Below are positions 17,414 to 25,761 of a DNA stretch of 53,189 bases, one piece after another. Source of the stretch: Lachnospiraceae bacterium (GTDB lineage: Bacteria; Bacillota; Clostridia; Lachnospirales; Lachnospiraceae); NCBI GenBank assembly GCA_017445585.1, contig JAFSTX010000057.1, positions 1-53,189 of the forward strand. The letters run 5' to 3'. Position 1 is the stretch's first letter; every line of letters begins with the position of its first letter. Position numbers and translations under genes: made by a program. The notes beneath the pieces are model-generated. The model worked only from the letters and a program-made list of their open reading frames with translations, had not been told where the DNA came from and searched no databases.

Positions 17414-20316
17414 AGCAGATTCTCCGTTTTCATAAACAGCTCTCCGGCTCCGTCGATGCCTGCCGCACTGCCCACCGTGCAGATCTGCCATTTATCGATT
17501 ATCGTCTGCAGTGCCGGAGCGAGCGCCCTGATATCCGCAGCCGTGCATCCGATGATCTCGTCGCGTTCCTTCTGTCTCTCTTCTCTGGTAAAAGAACCGA
17601 GATACGAAGAAAGTGCGGCCATTCCCTTCATCTGAGGCGTGAGCGGCGTATCCAAGGCTCCGATCACACTTATGATCAGATCGTCCATTTTGCGCTTTTC
17701 GGCACTGAAGTTTCGCACATATTCGGCCAGCGTACGGTATGTTTCGTAGGTTTTCTCCAGATTAGGGTCTCTGTAGGAGACAAAACTTGCCGTCCCGCCG
17801 CGTGTGAAGCTGCACATTATGCCGTAGGCTCCGCCCTTGACTCTGACGGCATTCCACAAATACTCATTGGACAGTATCGTCCTGAGTACCTGAAACGCAC
17901 CGCTGTAGGGCACGCTCTCTCGCCAGATACCGCCGAGCGCGACATAATTGACCTGCGACGTGGTGCGAAGGCCCTCGTTCTGCCGCTTCGGCAGCGGCAT
18001 AAATACAGGACTGACGGGAGCGGGAACTGTTCCGGTGCCGTCAAAGAGCTCTGTCACGGCACGGGAAAAATCCTCAAAGCCCTGGCTCTCGTCGGTGATG
18101 CTTACGGTCATGGGCGATTCTGTAAAGATGCGCTTTGCGACAGCAGAAAGTCTTATCAGCAGAGACGCCGTATCTATCTCGCCCCTGCCGTATCCGGCGA
18201 TACGTCTCATATACTCCAGGCCCGTGGCGTACTCCCTGAAGGCAGCTGCCGGCGATTCATAAGAGAGCACCCTGGCTGCGGCGATGGAATGAGCCATGCT
18301 CTGGGTGCGCATTTCGTTTCTCGAAACCTGCTGGCCTATGACGGTAGCAAGTCTGGTCTCGGACGTATAGAGCGTCTGCTTAAGTATCTCATGGATGAGG
18401 GCGGCTGCTTCGCGCGCTTTCTCCCGGAAGAACTTGCAGCTCACCTCAAAATAGGGTGTAAAGCCTGAGCCGTCCGCCTTTTCCCTGACGGTCAGTGCGA
18501 TATCAAGTCCGCCGAGTTTCAGATTGATCTCGTCAGACAGTTCACCGTAAGTATGTCTGCCGGTATCAAGCAGCGCTATCGCATCACGCAGCAGCGCGGC
18601 GTCCAGGATCTCCTCTCCGTCAAGGGCGCTGATATCAAACAGCATGACCGCATAAGTGATGCCCCTTGTAAAGGTCTCATGATGCAGGAAGCGTATCCCT
18701 TTGCTCCGGCTGACAGAGGTGGGATAGTCTCTCACCTCTCTTCTGAGATCAGAAAGCTCCAGATGAGGGAGCGTGGACAGCTGTTCCGGGGTGGAATCCT
18801 CGTCCTGATATGCAGAAAGCGCGGATGTATCCGCGACGATCTGCGCCAGCTCCTCATGTGTCATCCCGCTCTTCATGGCAGCAAGCCTCTCAGCGAGCTG
18901 CTTGTCGCGCCGCGTAGCCAGTCCGGCCTCGGGCACGGCGATCACGAGCGAGCAGTGATCGTTGTCTGTCAGGTATTTCCTGATCAGATCCGAATAGTAT
19001 CCGTCATCCAGATGTGCTCTGAGGGTTTTAAAGATTTCTTCACTGCGCAGGTGGAGAACAGGCTGTTCATCGTCGTACAGCCAGCTCTCCAGAGCACCCA
19101 TGCTCCAGACGAGGCCTTTGGGAAATCCGCCGTAATCCGCTTCGCGGGTCTTGAACTCGAGAGTGTTGAGCGCAGCTTCGAGCGAGGTTCGTTCCGGACC
19201 GCGCTGTGCCACGTCCCTCAGCGTTTCCATGATCACACGCATGAAATCATCCTTGCGCGCGGAATCCATGTTCTTGGCTGTAATCCTGAAGAAGGGCTGC
19301 AGACAGTCGGTGTACCAGCCTCCGAAGACGTCCTGTCCTATCCCGGCTCCGAGCAGTGCTTCCTTTACGGGAGCTCCCTCTGACGAAAGGAGCGCGTAGT
19401 CCAGCACCTGCATGGCCAGATACAGCTCCGGATCCAGCATGTCGCCTGCCGACCACTGTACGCTCTCCCAGGTCCGGTCCGCCGTGTCTTCATCATCCGG
19501 GATCGGATAGGATATGCTGTACTCGTTCATGGAATCAAAAGGCTTCTGCCTCCGGATCTCAGAATGAGGATCGATCTCGGTATACTCCGACAGATATTCC
19601 CTGTCCAGCCAGCGCAGCTGGTCCTCCATATCCATATCGCCGTACAGATATATATAGCTGTTCGAAGGGTGGTAATACCTCCTGTGAAAATCCAGATAAT
19701 CCTCGTATGTAAGCGAAGGGATCACCTCCGGATCGCCGCCGGACTCAAAGCCGTATCCGGTATCGGGATAGAGCGAATTCTGGCAGAAACGGTCCAGGAC
19801 CTCCTCGGGGTCCGAGAAAGCTCCCTTCATCTCGTTGTAGACGACGCCGTTGATCCTGAGGGGCGCATTGACGTCCTCCATCTCGTAGTGCCATCCTTCC
19901 TGCATGAAGATCATTTTTTCCCTATAGATGTTCGGATGAAAGACCGCGTCCATATATACCGACATAAGGTTGCGCAGGTCCTTTGCATTGCAGCTCGAGA
20001 CCGGATACATCGTCTTGTCCGGGAAGGTAAAGGCATTAAGGAAGGTGCTTAGCGAGCTTTTCGCCAGCTCCATGAACGGATCCTTCACAGGATATTTCTC
20101 AGATCCGCACAGTACGGTATGCTCTATGATATGCGGCACTCCGGTACTGTCGGACACCGGAGTCCGGAATGCTATCGAGAAGACCTTGTTCTCATCGTCA
20201 TTGCTCATGAGCAGCACTCTGGCGCCGCTCTTTTTATGCCGCAGGAGCCTCATCTCGGTCTCCAGCTCGTCTATCTGTTCCTGCTGCTGCAGTTCATATT
20301 CTTCGGGAATGTTCAT
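17410..20316 (-). CDS. M16C family zinc metallopeptidase (presequence-protease type)
   Basis: 968 residues, the right size for the single-chain two-half PreP/M16C peptidases. The inverted zinc motif HxxEH is at H62, E65 and H66 (PHIIEHTVLCG), followed by KYPVKDPF and VYNEMKGAFSDPEE, both typical of the subfamily. The second half (from about 510) is the inactive partner that closes the chamber over peptides. Such enzymes degrade short peptides up to about 70 residues; in bacteria they are cytoplasmic, and no signal peptide is seen here. AGGAG lies six bases before the ATG. It is coupled to era by a four-base overlap. Confidence 0.93.
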   Translation of the reverse strand: MNIPEEYELQQQEQIDELETEMRLLRHKKSGARVLLMSNDDENKVFSIAFRTPVSDSTGVPHIIEHTVLCGSEKYPVKDPFMELAKSSLSTFLNAFTFPDKTMYPVSSCNAKDLRNLMSVYMDAVFHPNIYREKMIFMQEGWHYEMEDVNAPLRINGVVYNEMKGAFSDPEEVLDRFCQNSLYPDTGYGFESGGDPEVIPSLTYEDYLDFHRRYYHPSNSYIYLYGDMDMEDQLRWLDREYLSEYTEIDPHSEIRRQKPFDSMNEYSISYPIPDDEDTADRTWESVQWSAGDMLDPELYLAMQVLDYALLSSEGAPVKEALLGAGIGQDVFGGWYTDCLQPFFRITAKNMDSARKDDFMRVIMETLRDVAQRGPERTSLEAALNTLEFKTREADYGGFPKGLVWSMGALESWLYDDEQPVLHLRSEEIFKTLRAHLDDGYYSDLIRKYLTDNDHCSLVIAVPEAGLATRRDKQLAERLAAMKSGMTHEELAQIVADTSALSAYQDEDSTPEQLSTLPHLELSDLRREVRDYPTSVSRSKGIRFLHHETFTRGITYAVMLFDISALDGEEILDAALLRDAIALLDTGRHTYGELSDEINLKLGGLDIALTVREKADGSGFTPYFEVSCKFFREKAREAAALIHEILKQTLYTSETRLATVIGQQVSRNEMRTQSMAHSIAAARVLSYESPAAAFREYATGLEYMRRIAGYGRGEIDTASLLIRLSAVAKRIFTESPMTVSITDESQGFEDFSRAVTELFDGTGTVPAPVSPVFMPLPKRQNEGLRTTSQVNYVALGGIWRESVPYSGAFQVLRTILSNEYLWNAVRVKGGAYGIMCSFTRGGTASFVSYRDPNLEKTYETYRTLAEYVRNFSAEKRKMDDLIISVIGALDTPLTPQMKGMAALSSYLGSFTREERQKERDEIIGCTAADIRALAPALQTIIDKWQICTVGSAAGIDGAGELFMKTENLL

Positions 20317-20354
20317 ATATCTCTCCTGAAAAGATTAATCTGATACGTGATATC

Positions 20355-21578
20355 TCACTCGGGCTTGCGCATGATATCGAGCTCCCGGCACTCGCAGTCC
20401 AGCTCTATATACACCTTCCGGCTGGCATGGGGACAGCTCTCCATAGAAGCCCCATCTTCATCCGTCATCGAGAGGACGTGCGCGCTCACCGTCTCATCCG
20501 GCCTGACAAGCTCTATCTCATCACCTACCGAGAATTTGTTTTTCTGGATAAAAGCATTCCTGCCGTCTTCCTTCATCAGAGTGCCGAGGTATACATACTC
20601 GGTTCTGGTCTTCGTGCTGTCGTATACCTGCGCCTCGCTGCCCGGTCTGCCATAGTAGAACCCGGTACAGAAGGTACGGTTGCTGCACTTTGAGACCTCC
20701 TCCAGATATCCCGGCGCATTGTCACGGTAGATCTCCGGATCGATGGACAGATCGTCTATCGCGTGACGGTATGCTCTCGCCACTGTCGCGGCGTAGAGCG
20801 CGTTTTTCATACGGCCTTCCACCTTAAGCGAGTCCACGCCCGAGGCGATGACGTCGTCCAGACGGTCGACCATGCACAGATCTCTGGAGTGATAGAGATA
20901 CGTGCCTCTCTCATCCTCCTCTACGGGCATATACTCTCCCGGCCGCGATTCCTCCATCAGACTGTAGCTCCAGCGGCAGGGATGCGTGCAGGCTCCCTGA
21001 TTCGCATCCCGGCCCGTCAGGAAACTGCTTATCAGGCAGCGCCCGGAATATGATATGCACATGGCTCCGTGCACGAAGGCCTCTATTTCCATATCGCCGG
21101 GAATGTTCTCCCTGATCGACGCCAGTTCGTCCAGCGTCAGCTCACGTGCCGCGACCACACGTCTCACTCCCTGTCGATACCAGAAATCATAAGTGGCAAA
21201 ATTTGTATTGTTTGCCTGAGTGCTGATGTGCACCGGGATCTCCGGCACAAGACTTCTGGCCAGAGAGAAAACGCCCGGATCCGAGATGATGAGCGCATCA
21301 GGCTGTATGGGCTTTAGCTGCAGAAACAGCTTCATGGCCTTGGCCAGATCAGAGGTATGTGCAAAGATATTCGCGGCCACATACACCTTCACGCCGTGCG
21401 CGTGGGCGTATTCTACGGCCTGCCTGATCTCAGGCACGGAAAAGTTCTGTGCCTTTGCCCTGAGGCTCATGGTCTCATCTCCCAGATATACGGCGTCGGC
21501 CCCATAATGAACTGCCACTTTCAGCAGTTCCGGGGATCCTGCCGGCATGAGAAGTTCCGGTTTTTTCTTTTTATCCAT
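20355..21578 (-). CDS. U32 family protein, probable tRNA wobble-uridine hydroxylase (TrhP-like)
   Basis: 407 residues. The U32 signature is present as EAFVHGAMCISYSGRCLIS (about 168-186), with further Cys in GACTHPCRWSY. The N-terminal half looks like a TIM barrel (PELLMPAGSPELLKVAVHYG). Members once called collagenase-like peptidases are now known to hydroxylate U34 of tRNA using prephenate (TrhP in E. coli, YrrN/YrrO in B. subtilis). The gene overlaps the stop of the downstream-pathway methyltransferase TrmR by one base, which supports this role. GGAG lies six bases ahead of the ATG. Whether it acts alone or with a second U32 protein cannot be seen. Confidence 0.88.
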   Translation of the reverse strand: MDKKKKPELLMPAGSPELLKVAVHYGADAVYLGDETMSLRAKAQNFSVPEIRQAVEYAHAHGVKVYVAANIFAHTSDLAKAMKLFLQLKPIQPDALIISDPGVFSLARSLVPEIPVHISTQANNTNFATYDFWYRQGVRRVVAARELTLDELASIRENIPGDMEIEAFVHGAMCISYSGRCLISSFLTGRDANQGACTHPCRWSYSLMEESRPGEYMPVEEDERGTYLYHSRDLCMVDRLDDVIASGVDSLKVEGRMKNALYAATVARAYRHAIDDLSIDPEIYRDNAPGYLEEVSKCSNRTFCTGFYYGRPGSEAQVYDSTKTRTEYVYLGTLMKEDGRNAFIQKNKFSVGDEIELVRPDETVSAHVLSMTDEDGASMESCPHASRKVYIELDCECRELDIMRKPE

Positions 21579-22234
21579 TAATCTCTCCGTTTCACGCTCA
21601 GCGCTACGCCGTCTCCCAGCGGGAGTACGGACGAAGTCAGCCTCGCGTCATGTTTGATCGCATAGAGATAATCCCTCATCCTGCGGTGAATGGTGCGGTC
21701 CCGGCGTTCCACGGCAAAGCGCGATTCTATGAGCGTTCCGTCCTGCAGGACATTGTCAGAGATCAGCACGCCGCCCGGAGACAGCAGTCTAATCATTTCC
21801 GGGAGCCAAACTATATACTGCGCCTTTGCCGCATCCATAAAGATCAGATCGTAGCATCCGTCAAGCTCCGGGAAAATCTCTCCCGCATCTCCGAGGAGCA
21901 GTTCTATATGATCAGGCCGTACAAGCCCCTCCGTCTCCGCTCTGCGGACGAAACCGCACGCCATGTCATAGTTTTCACGTTTGATCTCTATAGATGTGAT
22001 GCGGGAATCAGGATAAGCCTCAGAAAGCACGATAGCAGAATAGCCTATCGCGGTGCCGACCTCCAGAACCCGGGACGGCTCGGTGATACGTGCGATCGTC
22101 CGCAGGAAAGAGGCCGTCTCGCGGCGCGCGATGGGAATACCGGCACCGCGTCCGAAGGCAGCTATCTCATCCAGTAAAGGATATTCTTCTGTTTCAAGGG
22201 AATCAAGGAAAATGCTCAGTCTTTCGGGATCCAT
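21578..22234 (-). CDS. trmR: tRNA 5-hydroxyuridine methyltransferase TrmR (YrrM family)
   Basis: 218 residues with an O-methyltransferase family 3 fold. The SAM motif is VLEVGTAIGYSAIVLSEA (about 75-92), and the metal/SAM region DLIFMDAAKAQY and ISDNVLQDG follow. B. subtilis YrrM/TrmR methylates ho5U34 of tRNAs to mo5U34, acting after the U32 hydroxylase encoded next door. I prefer the ATG at 22234, with AGGAG four bases upstream, to the GTG at 22261, which lacks a site. Position between the MltG-like gene and the U32 gene copies the B. subtilis yrr order. Confidence 0.9.
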   Translation of the reverse strand: MDPERLSIFLDSLETEEYPLLDEIAAFGRGAGIPIARRETASFLRTIARITEPSRVLEVGTAIGYSAIVLSEAYPDSRITSIEIKRENYDMACGFVRRAETEGLVRPDHIELLLGDAGEIFPELDGCYDLIFMDAAKAQYIVWLPEMIRLLSPGGVLISDNVLQDGTLIESRFAVERRDRTIHRRMRDYLYAIKHDARLTSSVLPLGDGVALSVKRRD

Positions 22235-22308
22235 AATACTCCTGATCGTGAGGTTGATCACTGCCGCTCTGCGCGCAGTCTTCTGAATATATCATCCGAA
22301 CCGTTCTG

Positions 22309-22770
22309 TCAGTCGTACAGTCCGAGATGTTCCGTAGTCGCCGGTTCGGACTCCACGATATCCGAGACCGCTTCTATCATCTGACGCGTGGTCATGGACG
22401 TGTTCAGGACGTACTGTCCGCTCTTAAGATCATATCTGCTGTTAGTAAATATATACAGCAGGATCCGCGTGGTGCTCTCGTCATTCACGAGGCCCTTTTT
22501 GGCCAGGAGCGCTGCGAACTCGCTGTGCGTCATCCCGTCTGATACTACCACCGTGACATCCTTGCCCGGAGCAGGGTCCACTGTCTTGCCGGCAAAGAGA
22601 TCATAACCGTAATTATATGCGTATCTGGCTCCGATAAAGAAAACGACGATCAGGGCAGCCAGAATGACGACCCGAAAAGCCACCGAACTGGTGACCTTTG
22701 CGACCTTGACCAGGGAATCGCTTTCCTGATCGCGTCTGCGTCTGGTTTTCCTGCCTGTTCTGAGCGTCAT
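22309..22770 (-). CDS. MltG-like membrane protein lacking the transglycosylase domain
   Basis: 153 residues against roughly 340-380 for MltG. A basic N-terminus (RKTRRRR) leads to one membrane segment (about 33-52), then the LysM-like extracytoplasmic part of MltG (DVTVVVSDGMTHSEFAALL, IFTNSRYDLKSGQYVLN, then the TRQMIEAVSD helix). The protein ends there, where the catalytic YceG domain should begin. Only 74 bases separate its stop from trmR, so the missing domain is not lying out of frame. The gene order identifies it as the mltG position. It may regulate or scaffold cell-wall synthesis without cutting glycan, or be a remnant. Confidence 0.75.
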   Translation of the reverse strand: MTLRTGRKTRRRRDQESDSLVKVAKVTSSVAFRVVILAALIVVFFIGARYAYNYGYDLFAGKTVDPAPGKDVTVVVSDGMTHSEFAALLAKKGLVNDESTTRILLYIFTNSRYDLKSGQYVLNTSMTTRQMIEAVSDIVESEPATTEHLGLYD

Positions 22771-22788
22771 ATCCTGATCCCGTAAGCC

Positions 22789-23046
22789 TTAAAAGCTGAT
22801 ATCCGCATCCTCGAGGAGCTCTCCGAAGACGCCTGAGAGGTAATCGAGCTCATGCTCGTCCTCGACTATCTCGTATACGCTCTCGGAATCCTCCGGGGAA
22901 GATACGTCCTTAAGTATGTAGCACTCTCCGTCACCGCCGGCCACATCGCTCGCGAGGACATAGTCGACCGCGCCAAGACGCGTGCTCTCCAGTATATACA
23001 GCTCAATGCTGTCGTTTTCACCTGTAAGTGTGATCTTTTCCATCAT
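22789..23046 (-). CDS. DUF1292 family protein (YrzB-like)
   Basis: 85 acidic residues with the beta-strand pattern of the DUF1292 family (VDYVLASDV, CYILKDVS, YEIVEDEHELDYLSGVFGELLED). Function is unknown in all members I know of. It overlaps the ruvX stop by four bases (ATGATG), with two possible ATGs at 23046 and 23043; the second has the better spaced GGAG. Its fixed place behind ireB and ruvX is conserved across Firmicutes. Confidence 0.85.
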   Translation of the reverse strand: MMEKITLTGENDSIELYILESTRLGAVDYVLASDVAGGDGECYILKDVSSPEDSESVYEIVEDEHELDYLSGVFGELLEDADISF

Positions 23047-23483
23047 TTATCTCCGTGGCCAGAAGCATTCATATAGTCTTCAAGGATCAGCTGCGCGGCG
23101 ATCTGGTCTATGATCTTCTTGCGCTCGTTCCGGTCCCTGCTGTATCCGGCCTCGTCCAGAATACTGTCTGCTTCTGCCGTAGTCAGTCTTTCATCCCATA
23201 AAATAACGGGCACAGATACCCGTTTTTCAAGCTTTTCTTTGAATTCGAGGGTGCGGCGGGCCCGCTCCCCGCAGGAATCATCCATGTTTCGCGGAAGTCC
23301 GAGTACGATGAGCTCCGCACTATACGAGCCGACCAGCTCCGCGATCTGAGCGAGAGTCCTGCGAAGCTTGTTCTCTTCGCTGCGCCTGATGGTCATGACC
23401 GGCTGCGCGCCGAGCCCAAGCGCATCAGATACGGCTACGCCCACGGTAACGCTGCCATAGTCGAGTCCCAGAATGCGCATCAT
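23043..23483 (-). CDS. ruvX: RuvX/YqgF family putative pre-16S rRNA nuclease or Holliday junction resolvase
   Basis: 146 residues with an RNase H-like fold: first acidic residue in GLDYGSVTVGVAVSD, second in LIVLGLPRNMDDSCGERA, third in LWDERLTTAEADSIL. E. coli YqgF processes the 5' end of 16S rRNA; resolvase activity has been reported for other members. Start chosen at the ATG at 23483, which overlaps the ireB stop; 23480 is equally possible, and a TTG at 23486 is less likely. Confidence 0.92.
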   Translation of the reverse strand: MMRILGLDYGSVTVGVAVSDALGLGAQPVMTIRRSEENKLRRTLAQIAELVGSYSAELIVLGLPRNMDDSCGERARRTLEFKEKLEKRVSVPVILWDERLTTAEADSILDEAGYSRDRNERKKIIDQIAAQLILEDYMNASGHGDK

Positions 23484-23749
23484 CAATATCTGGCCTGCAT
23501 GGTCTCGATATAGGTCGTAACAAGCTCCTCCAGAAGCTCGTCGCGGTCCACCTTGGAGATCATGGTGCGTGCTCCGCCGTAGCTTGTGATGTAGGTGGGA
23601 TCGCCGGACATGATATATCCTACTATCTGGTTAACGGGATTGTACCCCTTCTCGACCAGAGCCTGATATACCTTCTCCAGGACCTCGCTTGCAGGAATAC
23701 GGATGTCCTGCAGTGTAGGAATAGTCTGTGTTTTTCTAAGATCCGTCAT
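23483..23749 (-). CDS. ireB: IreB family regulatory phosphoprotein (UPF0297/DUF965)
   Basis: 88 residues. The family fingerprint is strong: [47 protein letters not shown] and [15 protein letters not shown]-like C-terminus. IreB of Enterococcus is phosphorylated by the PASTA kinase IreK and lowers cephalosporin resistance (established for that organism). An upstream threonine-rich N-terminus ([11 protein letters not shown]) offers phosphorylation sites. First gene of the ireB-ruvX-DUF1292 unit; GAGG five bases ahead of the ATG, and a promoter at 23843-23871. Confidence 0.93.
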   Translation of the reverse strand: MTDLRKTQTIPTLQDIRIPASEVLEKVYQALVEKGYNPVNQIVGYIMSGDPTYITSYGGARTMISKVDRDELLEELVTTYIETMQARY

Positions 23750-23842
23750 GTTAACCTCTGTGTACGCTCAAACTTCCCTTTAAAACCGGCAGAGCGTCAT
23801 ACCTGCTCCCTTTTTGGCCTCATAAATGCGGGTTTTCATTTT

Positions 23843-23871
23843 ATTCTAATATAAATATCGCCATCCTGCAA
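23843..23871 (-). promoter_or_regulatory. Sigma-A promoter of the ireB-ruvX operon
   Basis: On the minus strand TTGCAG (23866-23871), a 17-base spacer and TAGAAT (23843-23848). Transcription should start near 23836, giving a leader of about 87 bases that contains a possible small hairpin (GAGC with GCTC around a nine-base loop). Confidence 0.65.
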
Positions 23872-23938
23872 GTGGTGCGCACGCTTTTTTGGCAACTGCC
23901 GTGCAGGGTTTACAGCGCCCGCTCAGCTGTTTTGACGT

Positions 23939-24514
23939 TTACTCGCCCCAGCCGTCTCTGAGAGGATCCTTTGCGGGCTTTTGCCCAGTGCTATTACTGT
24001 CTCCGAGACTGATGGCGCTGTAAGAGATACGCATGATATTCTCGACCTCATCCTCCGGCAGTCCCATGAGCTGTGCCAGTTCGGACAGTGTGGCGGTCCG
24101 CTCATGTTCCGTCTCAAAGTCCCTGGTAAGATTGATGAGGCGGTTCGCTTCATCCTCAAGCTTATGAGCAGCAAGAGATTCCACGCCCTCAAGCCTGATA
24201 AACTCTTCCAATGCTCCGCGAACTCTGACGGCAAGGAAGCTCTCCGGATCGGTCTCTTTGCCGGATATGGCCTCCAGTGCTTCCATCAGAGCCATATTGC
24301 CCTCCTGAAGCATGTCGCTCACCGGCGCGCCGCTTCCCTCGTATTCAGTCACGATCTCCGGAACTATATGCAGATTGCCTTCTATCAGTCTGCTGCGGGC
24401 GTCATCATCGCCCGACGCCATCCGCCCAAGAAGCGTCAGATTCTCCTCTGTGCTGCAGGGCCTGATCTGTGACAGCTCGTCTATATACAGCTTAAGATAC
24501 TCTGTTTCTTTCAT
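23939..24514 (-). CDS. Short sigma-70-like protein without region 4
   Basis: 191 residues. The first 80 follow sigma regions 1.2 and 2.1-2.2: EYLKLYIDELSQI, then DARSRLIEGNLHIVPEIV, then SDMLQEGNMALMEALE, matching the core-binding helix of RpoD. The DNA-melting and -10-reading regions (2.3-2.4) are replaced by FLAVRVRGALEEFIR, with none of the usual aromatic residues. A region 3-like helix pair follows (ATLSELAQLMGLPEDEVENIM, about 143-163), and the chain then ends in a polar tail. There is no region 4. It could bind core RNA polymerase without reading a promoter. GGAGG six bases ahead of the ATG; it sits 56 bases after hemW, with its own promoter candidate at 24529-24557. Confidence 0.8.
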   Translation of the reverse strand: MKETEYLKLYIDELSQIRPCSTEENLTLLGRMASGDDDARSRLIEGNLHIVPEIVTEYEGSGAPVSDMLQEGNMALMEALEAISGKETDPESFLAVRVRGALEEFIRLEGVESLAAHKLEDEANRLINLTRDFETEHERTATLSELAQLMGLPEDEVENIMRISYSAISLGDSNSTGQKPAKDPLRDGWGE

Positions 24515-24528
24515 TTACAGCCTCCGTC

Positions 24529-24557
24529 AGTATACTGTCAAAAACGCTGCCTGTCAG
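24529..24557 (-). promoter_or_regulatory. Possible promoter for the sigma-like gene
   Basis: CTGACA (24552-24557), a 17-base spacer and TATACT (24529-24534) on the minus strand. The predicted start near 24522 would leave the GGAGG box at the very 5' end of the message, so the gene may depend on read-through from hemW as well. Confidence 0.4.
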
Positions 24558-24570
24558 CGGGCTCATCCCG

Positions 24571-25722
24571 TCAGTCCAGCAGAAATTCGGAAAGAACGCG
24601 GTTGCTGACGTCGATCCCCTTGTCTGTCAGCCTGAGCGCTCCATCGGAATTCTCCAGGAAACCTCCGGTGCAGAGCCTGTCAATTACCCCTCCGTAGACT
24701 TCCTGCATGGGTCTGCGGAATTTCTCCTCAAATTGCGCCGGTCTGATTCCCGCCAGAGTACGCAGCCCGAGAAACATATACTCCTCCATGGTGGCCTTCT
24801 CACTCTGCTTTTCCAGCGCGCGGAAGCGCTGGTATGAACCTTTGGCACTGTCCCAGTACTCGTCACGGTCACTCGTGTTCGTAAACCTTTTACCCTCTAA
24901 GAAAGACGACGCGCCAAGCCCGAATCCCAGATAATCTCCCATCCGCCAGTAGACCGTATTGTGACGGCACTCGTAACCGGGCCTGGCATAATTGGATATC
25001 TCATAGCGTTCGTATCCGCGCTCGGCCAGATATGTCCCGGTATAGTGGTACATCAAACGGTCGTCACGCTCGCCCGGCAGGTATTTTCTGCCCTCCGGCG
25101 TGCTGTATCTGTCATAAAAAGGAGTCCCTTTTTCGATGATGAGACTGTACGCCGAGATATGGTCAGGCTCGAGTTCCGTGACCTTTTCCAGAGTTTCCCT
25201 CCATGTATCCATGGTCTGTCCGGGAATACCGCTCATGAGATCGACGTTAATATTATCGAAACCAAGACGCCTTGCCAGGATGAAATTCTCCTTAAAATCG
25301 TTCCATGTATGAATACGGCCAAGGCACCTGAGCTCATCGTCGTTTGCGGACTGAAGCCCGAGAGACAGTCTGTTGATCCCGAGGCTCCGGTATGTCTTAA
25401 GCTTGTCGGTACTGAGTGTCCCGGGGTTGCACTCGATGGAGATCTCCGCCTCGCCGTCTATGTCATAGGACGTGCGCAGCTGCTCCATGATCCTCGTTAT
25501 ATGGCGGTCTTCCAGGATCGACGGAGTGCCTCCGCCAAAGAAGACGGTCCTGACTTTATATATGGAACTGATGGTCTCAAAGCTGCGGATCTCCTTCTGG
25601 AGCACTCTGACATAATATGCCTGTTCTTCGGAGCCTGCGGGCCCTGAGAGGAAATCGCAGTAATCGCATTTTTTGACGCAATATGGTATATGAATATATA
25701 GAGCAAGGTCTTTCTTTTCCAT
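24571..25722 (-). CDS. hemW: Radical SAM protein HemW (heme chaperone family)
   Basis: 383 residues. The radical SAM cluster motif CxxxCxxC is at C15, C19 and C22 (PYCVKKCDYCDF). FFGGGTPSIL and ISIECNPGT follow as in HemW and the coproporphyrinogen dehydrogenases. HemW proteins bind and deliver heme rather than oxidise coproporphyrinogen; the HemW group is favoured over HemN because of the length and the pairing with lepA, which is standard in Firmicutes. AAAGGA lies six bases ahead of the ATG, 39 bases after lepA. Confidence 0.92.
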   Translation of the reverse strand: MEKKDLALYIHIPYCVKKCDYCDFLSGPAGSEEQAYYVRVLQKEIRSFETISSIYKVRTVFFGGGTPSILEDRHITRIMEQLRTSYDIDGEAEISIECNPGTLSTDKLKTYRSLGINRLSLGLQSANDDELRCLGRIHTWNDFKENFILARRLGFDNINVDLMSGIPGQTMDTWRETLEKVTELEPDHISAYSLIIEKGTPFYDRYSTPEGRKYLPGERDDRLMYHYTGTYLAERGYERYEISNYARPGYECRHNTVYWRMGDYLGFGLGASSFLEGKRFTNTSDRDEYWDSAKGSYQRFRALEKQSEKATMEEYMFLGLRTLAGIRPAQFEEKFRRPMQEVYGGVIDRLCTGGFLENSDGALRLTDKGIDVSNRVLSEFLLD

Positions 25723-25761
25723 GCCGTTTCCTTTCTGTATCCGCCGGCCTTCGTTCAGCGC

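Noticed and set aside
18553-19383. Open frame of 276 codons opposite the M16C peptidase gene
   Set aside because: Antisense shadow; the peptidase reading is supported by its zinc motif along the same bases.
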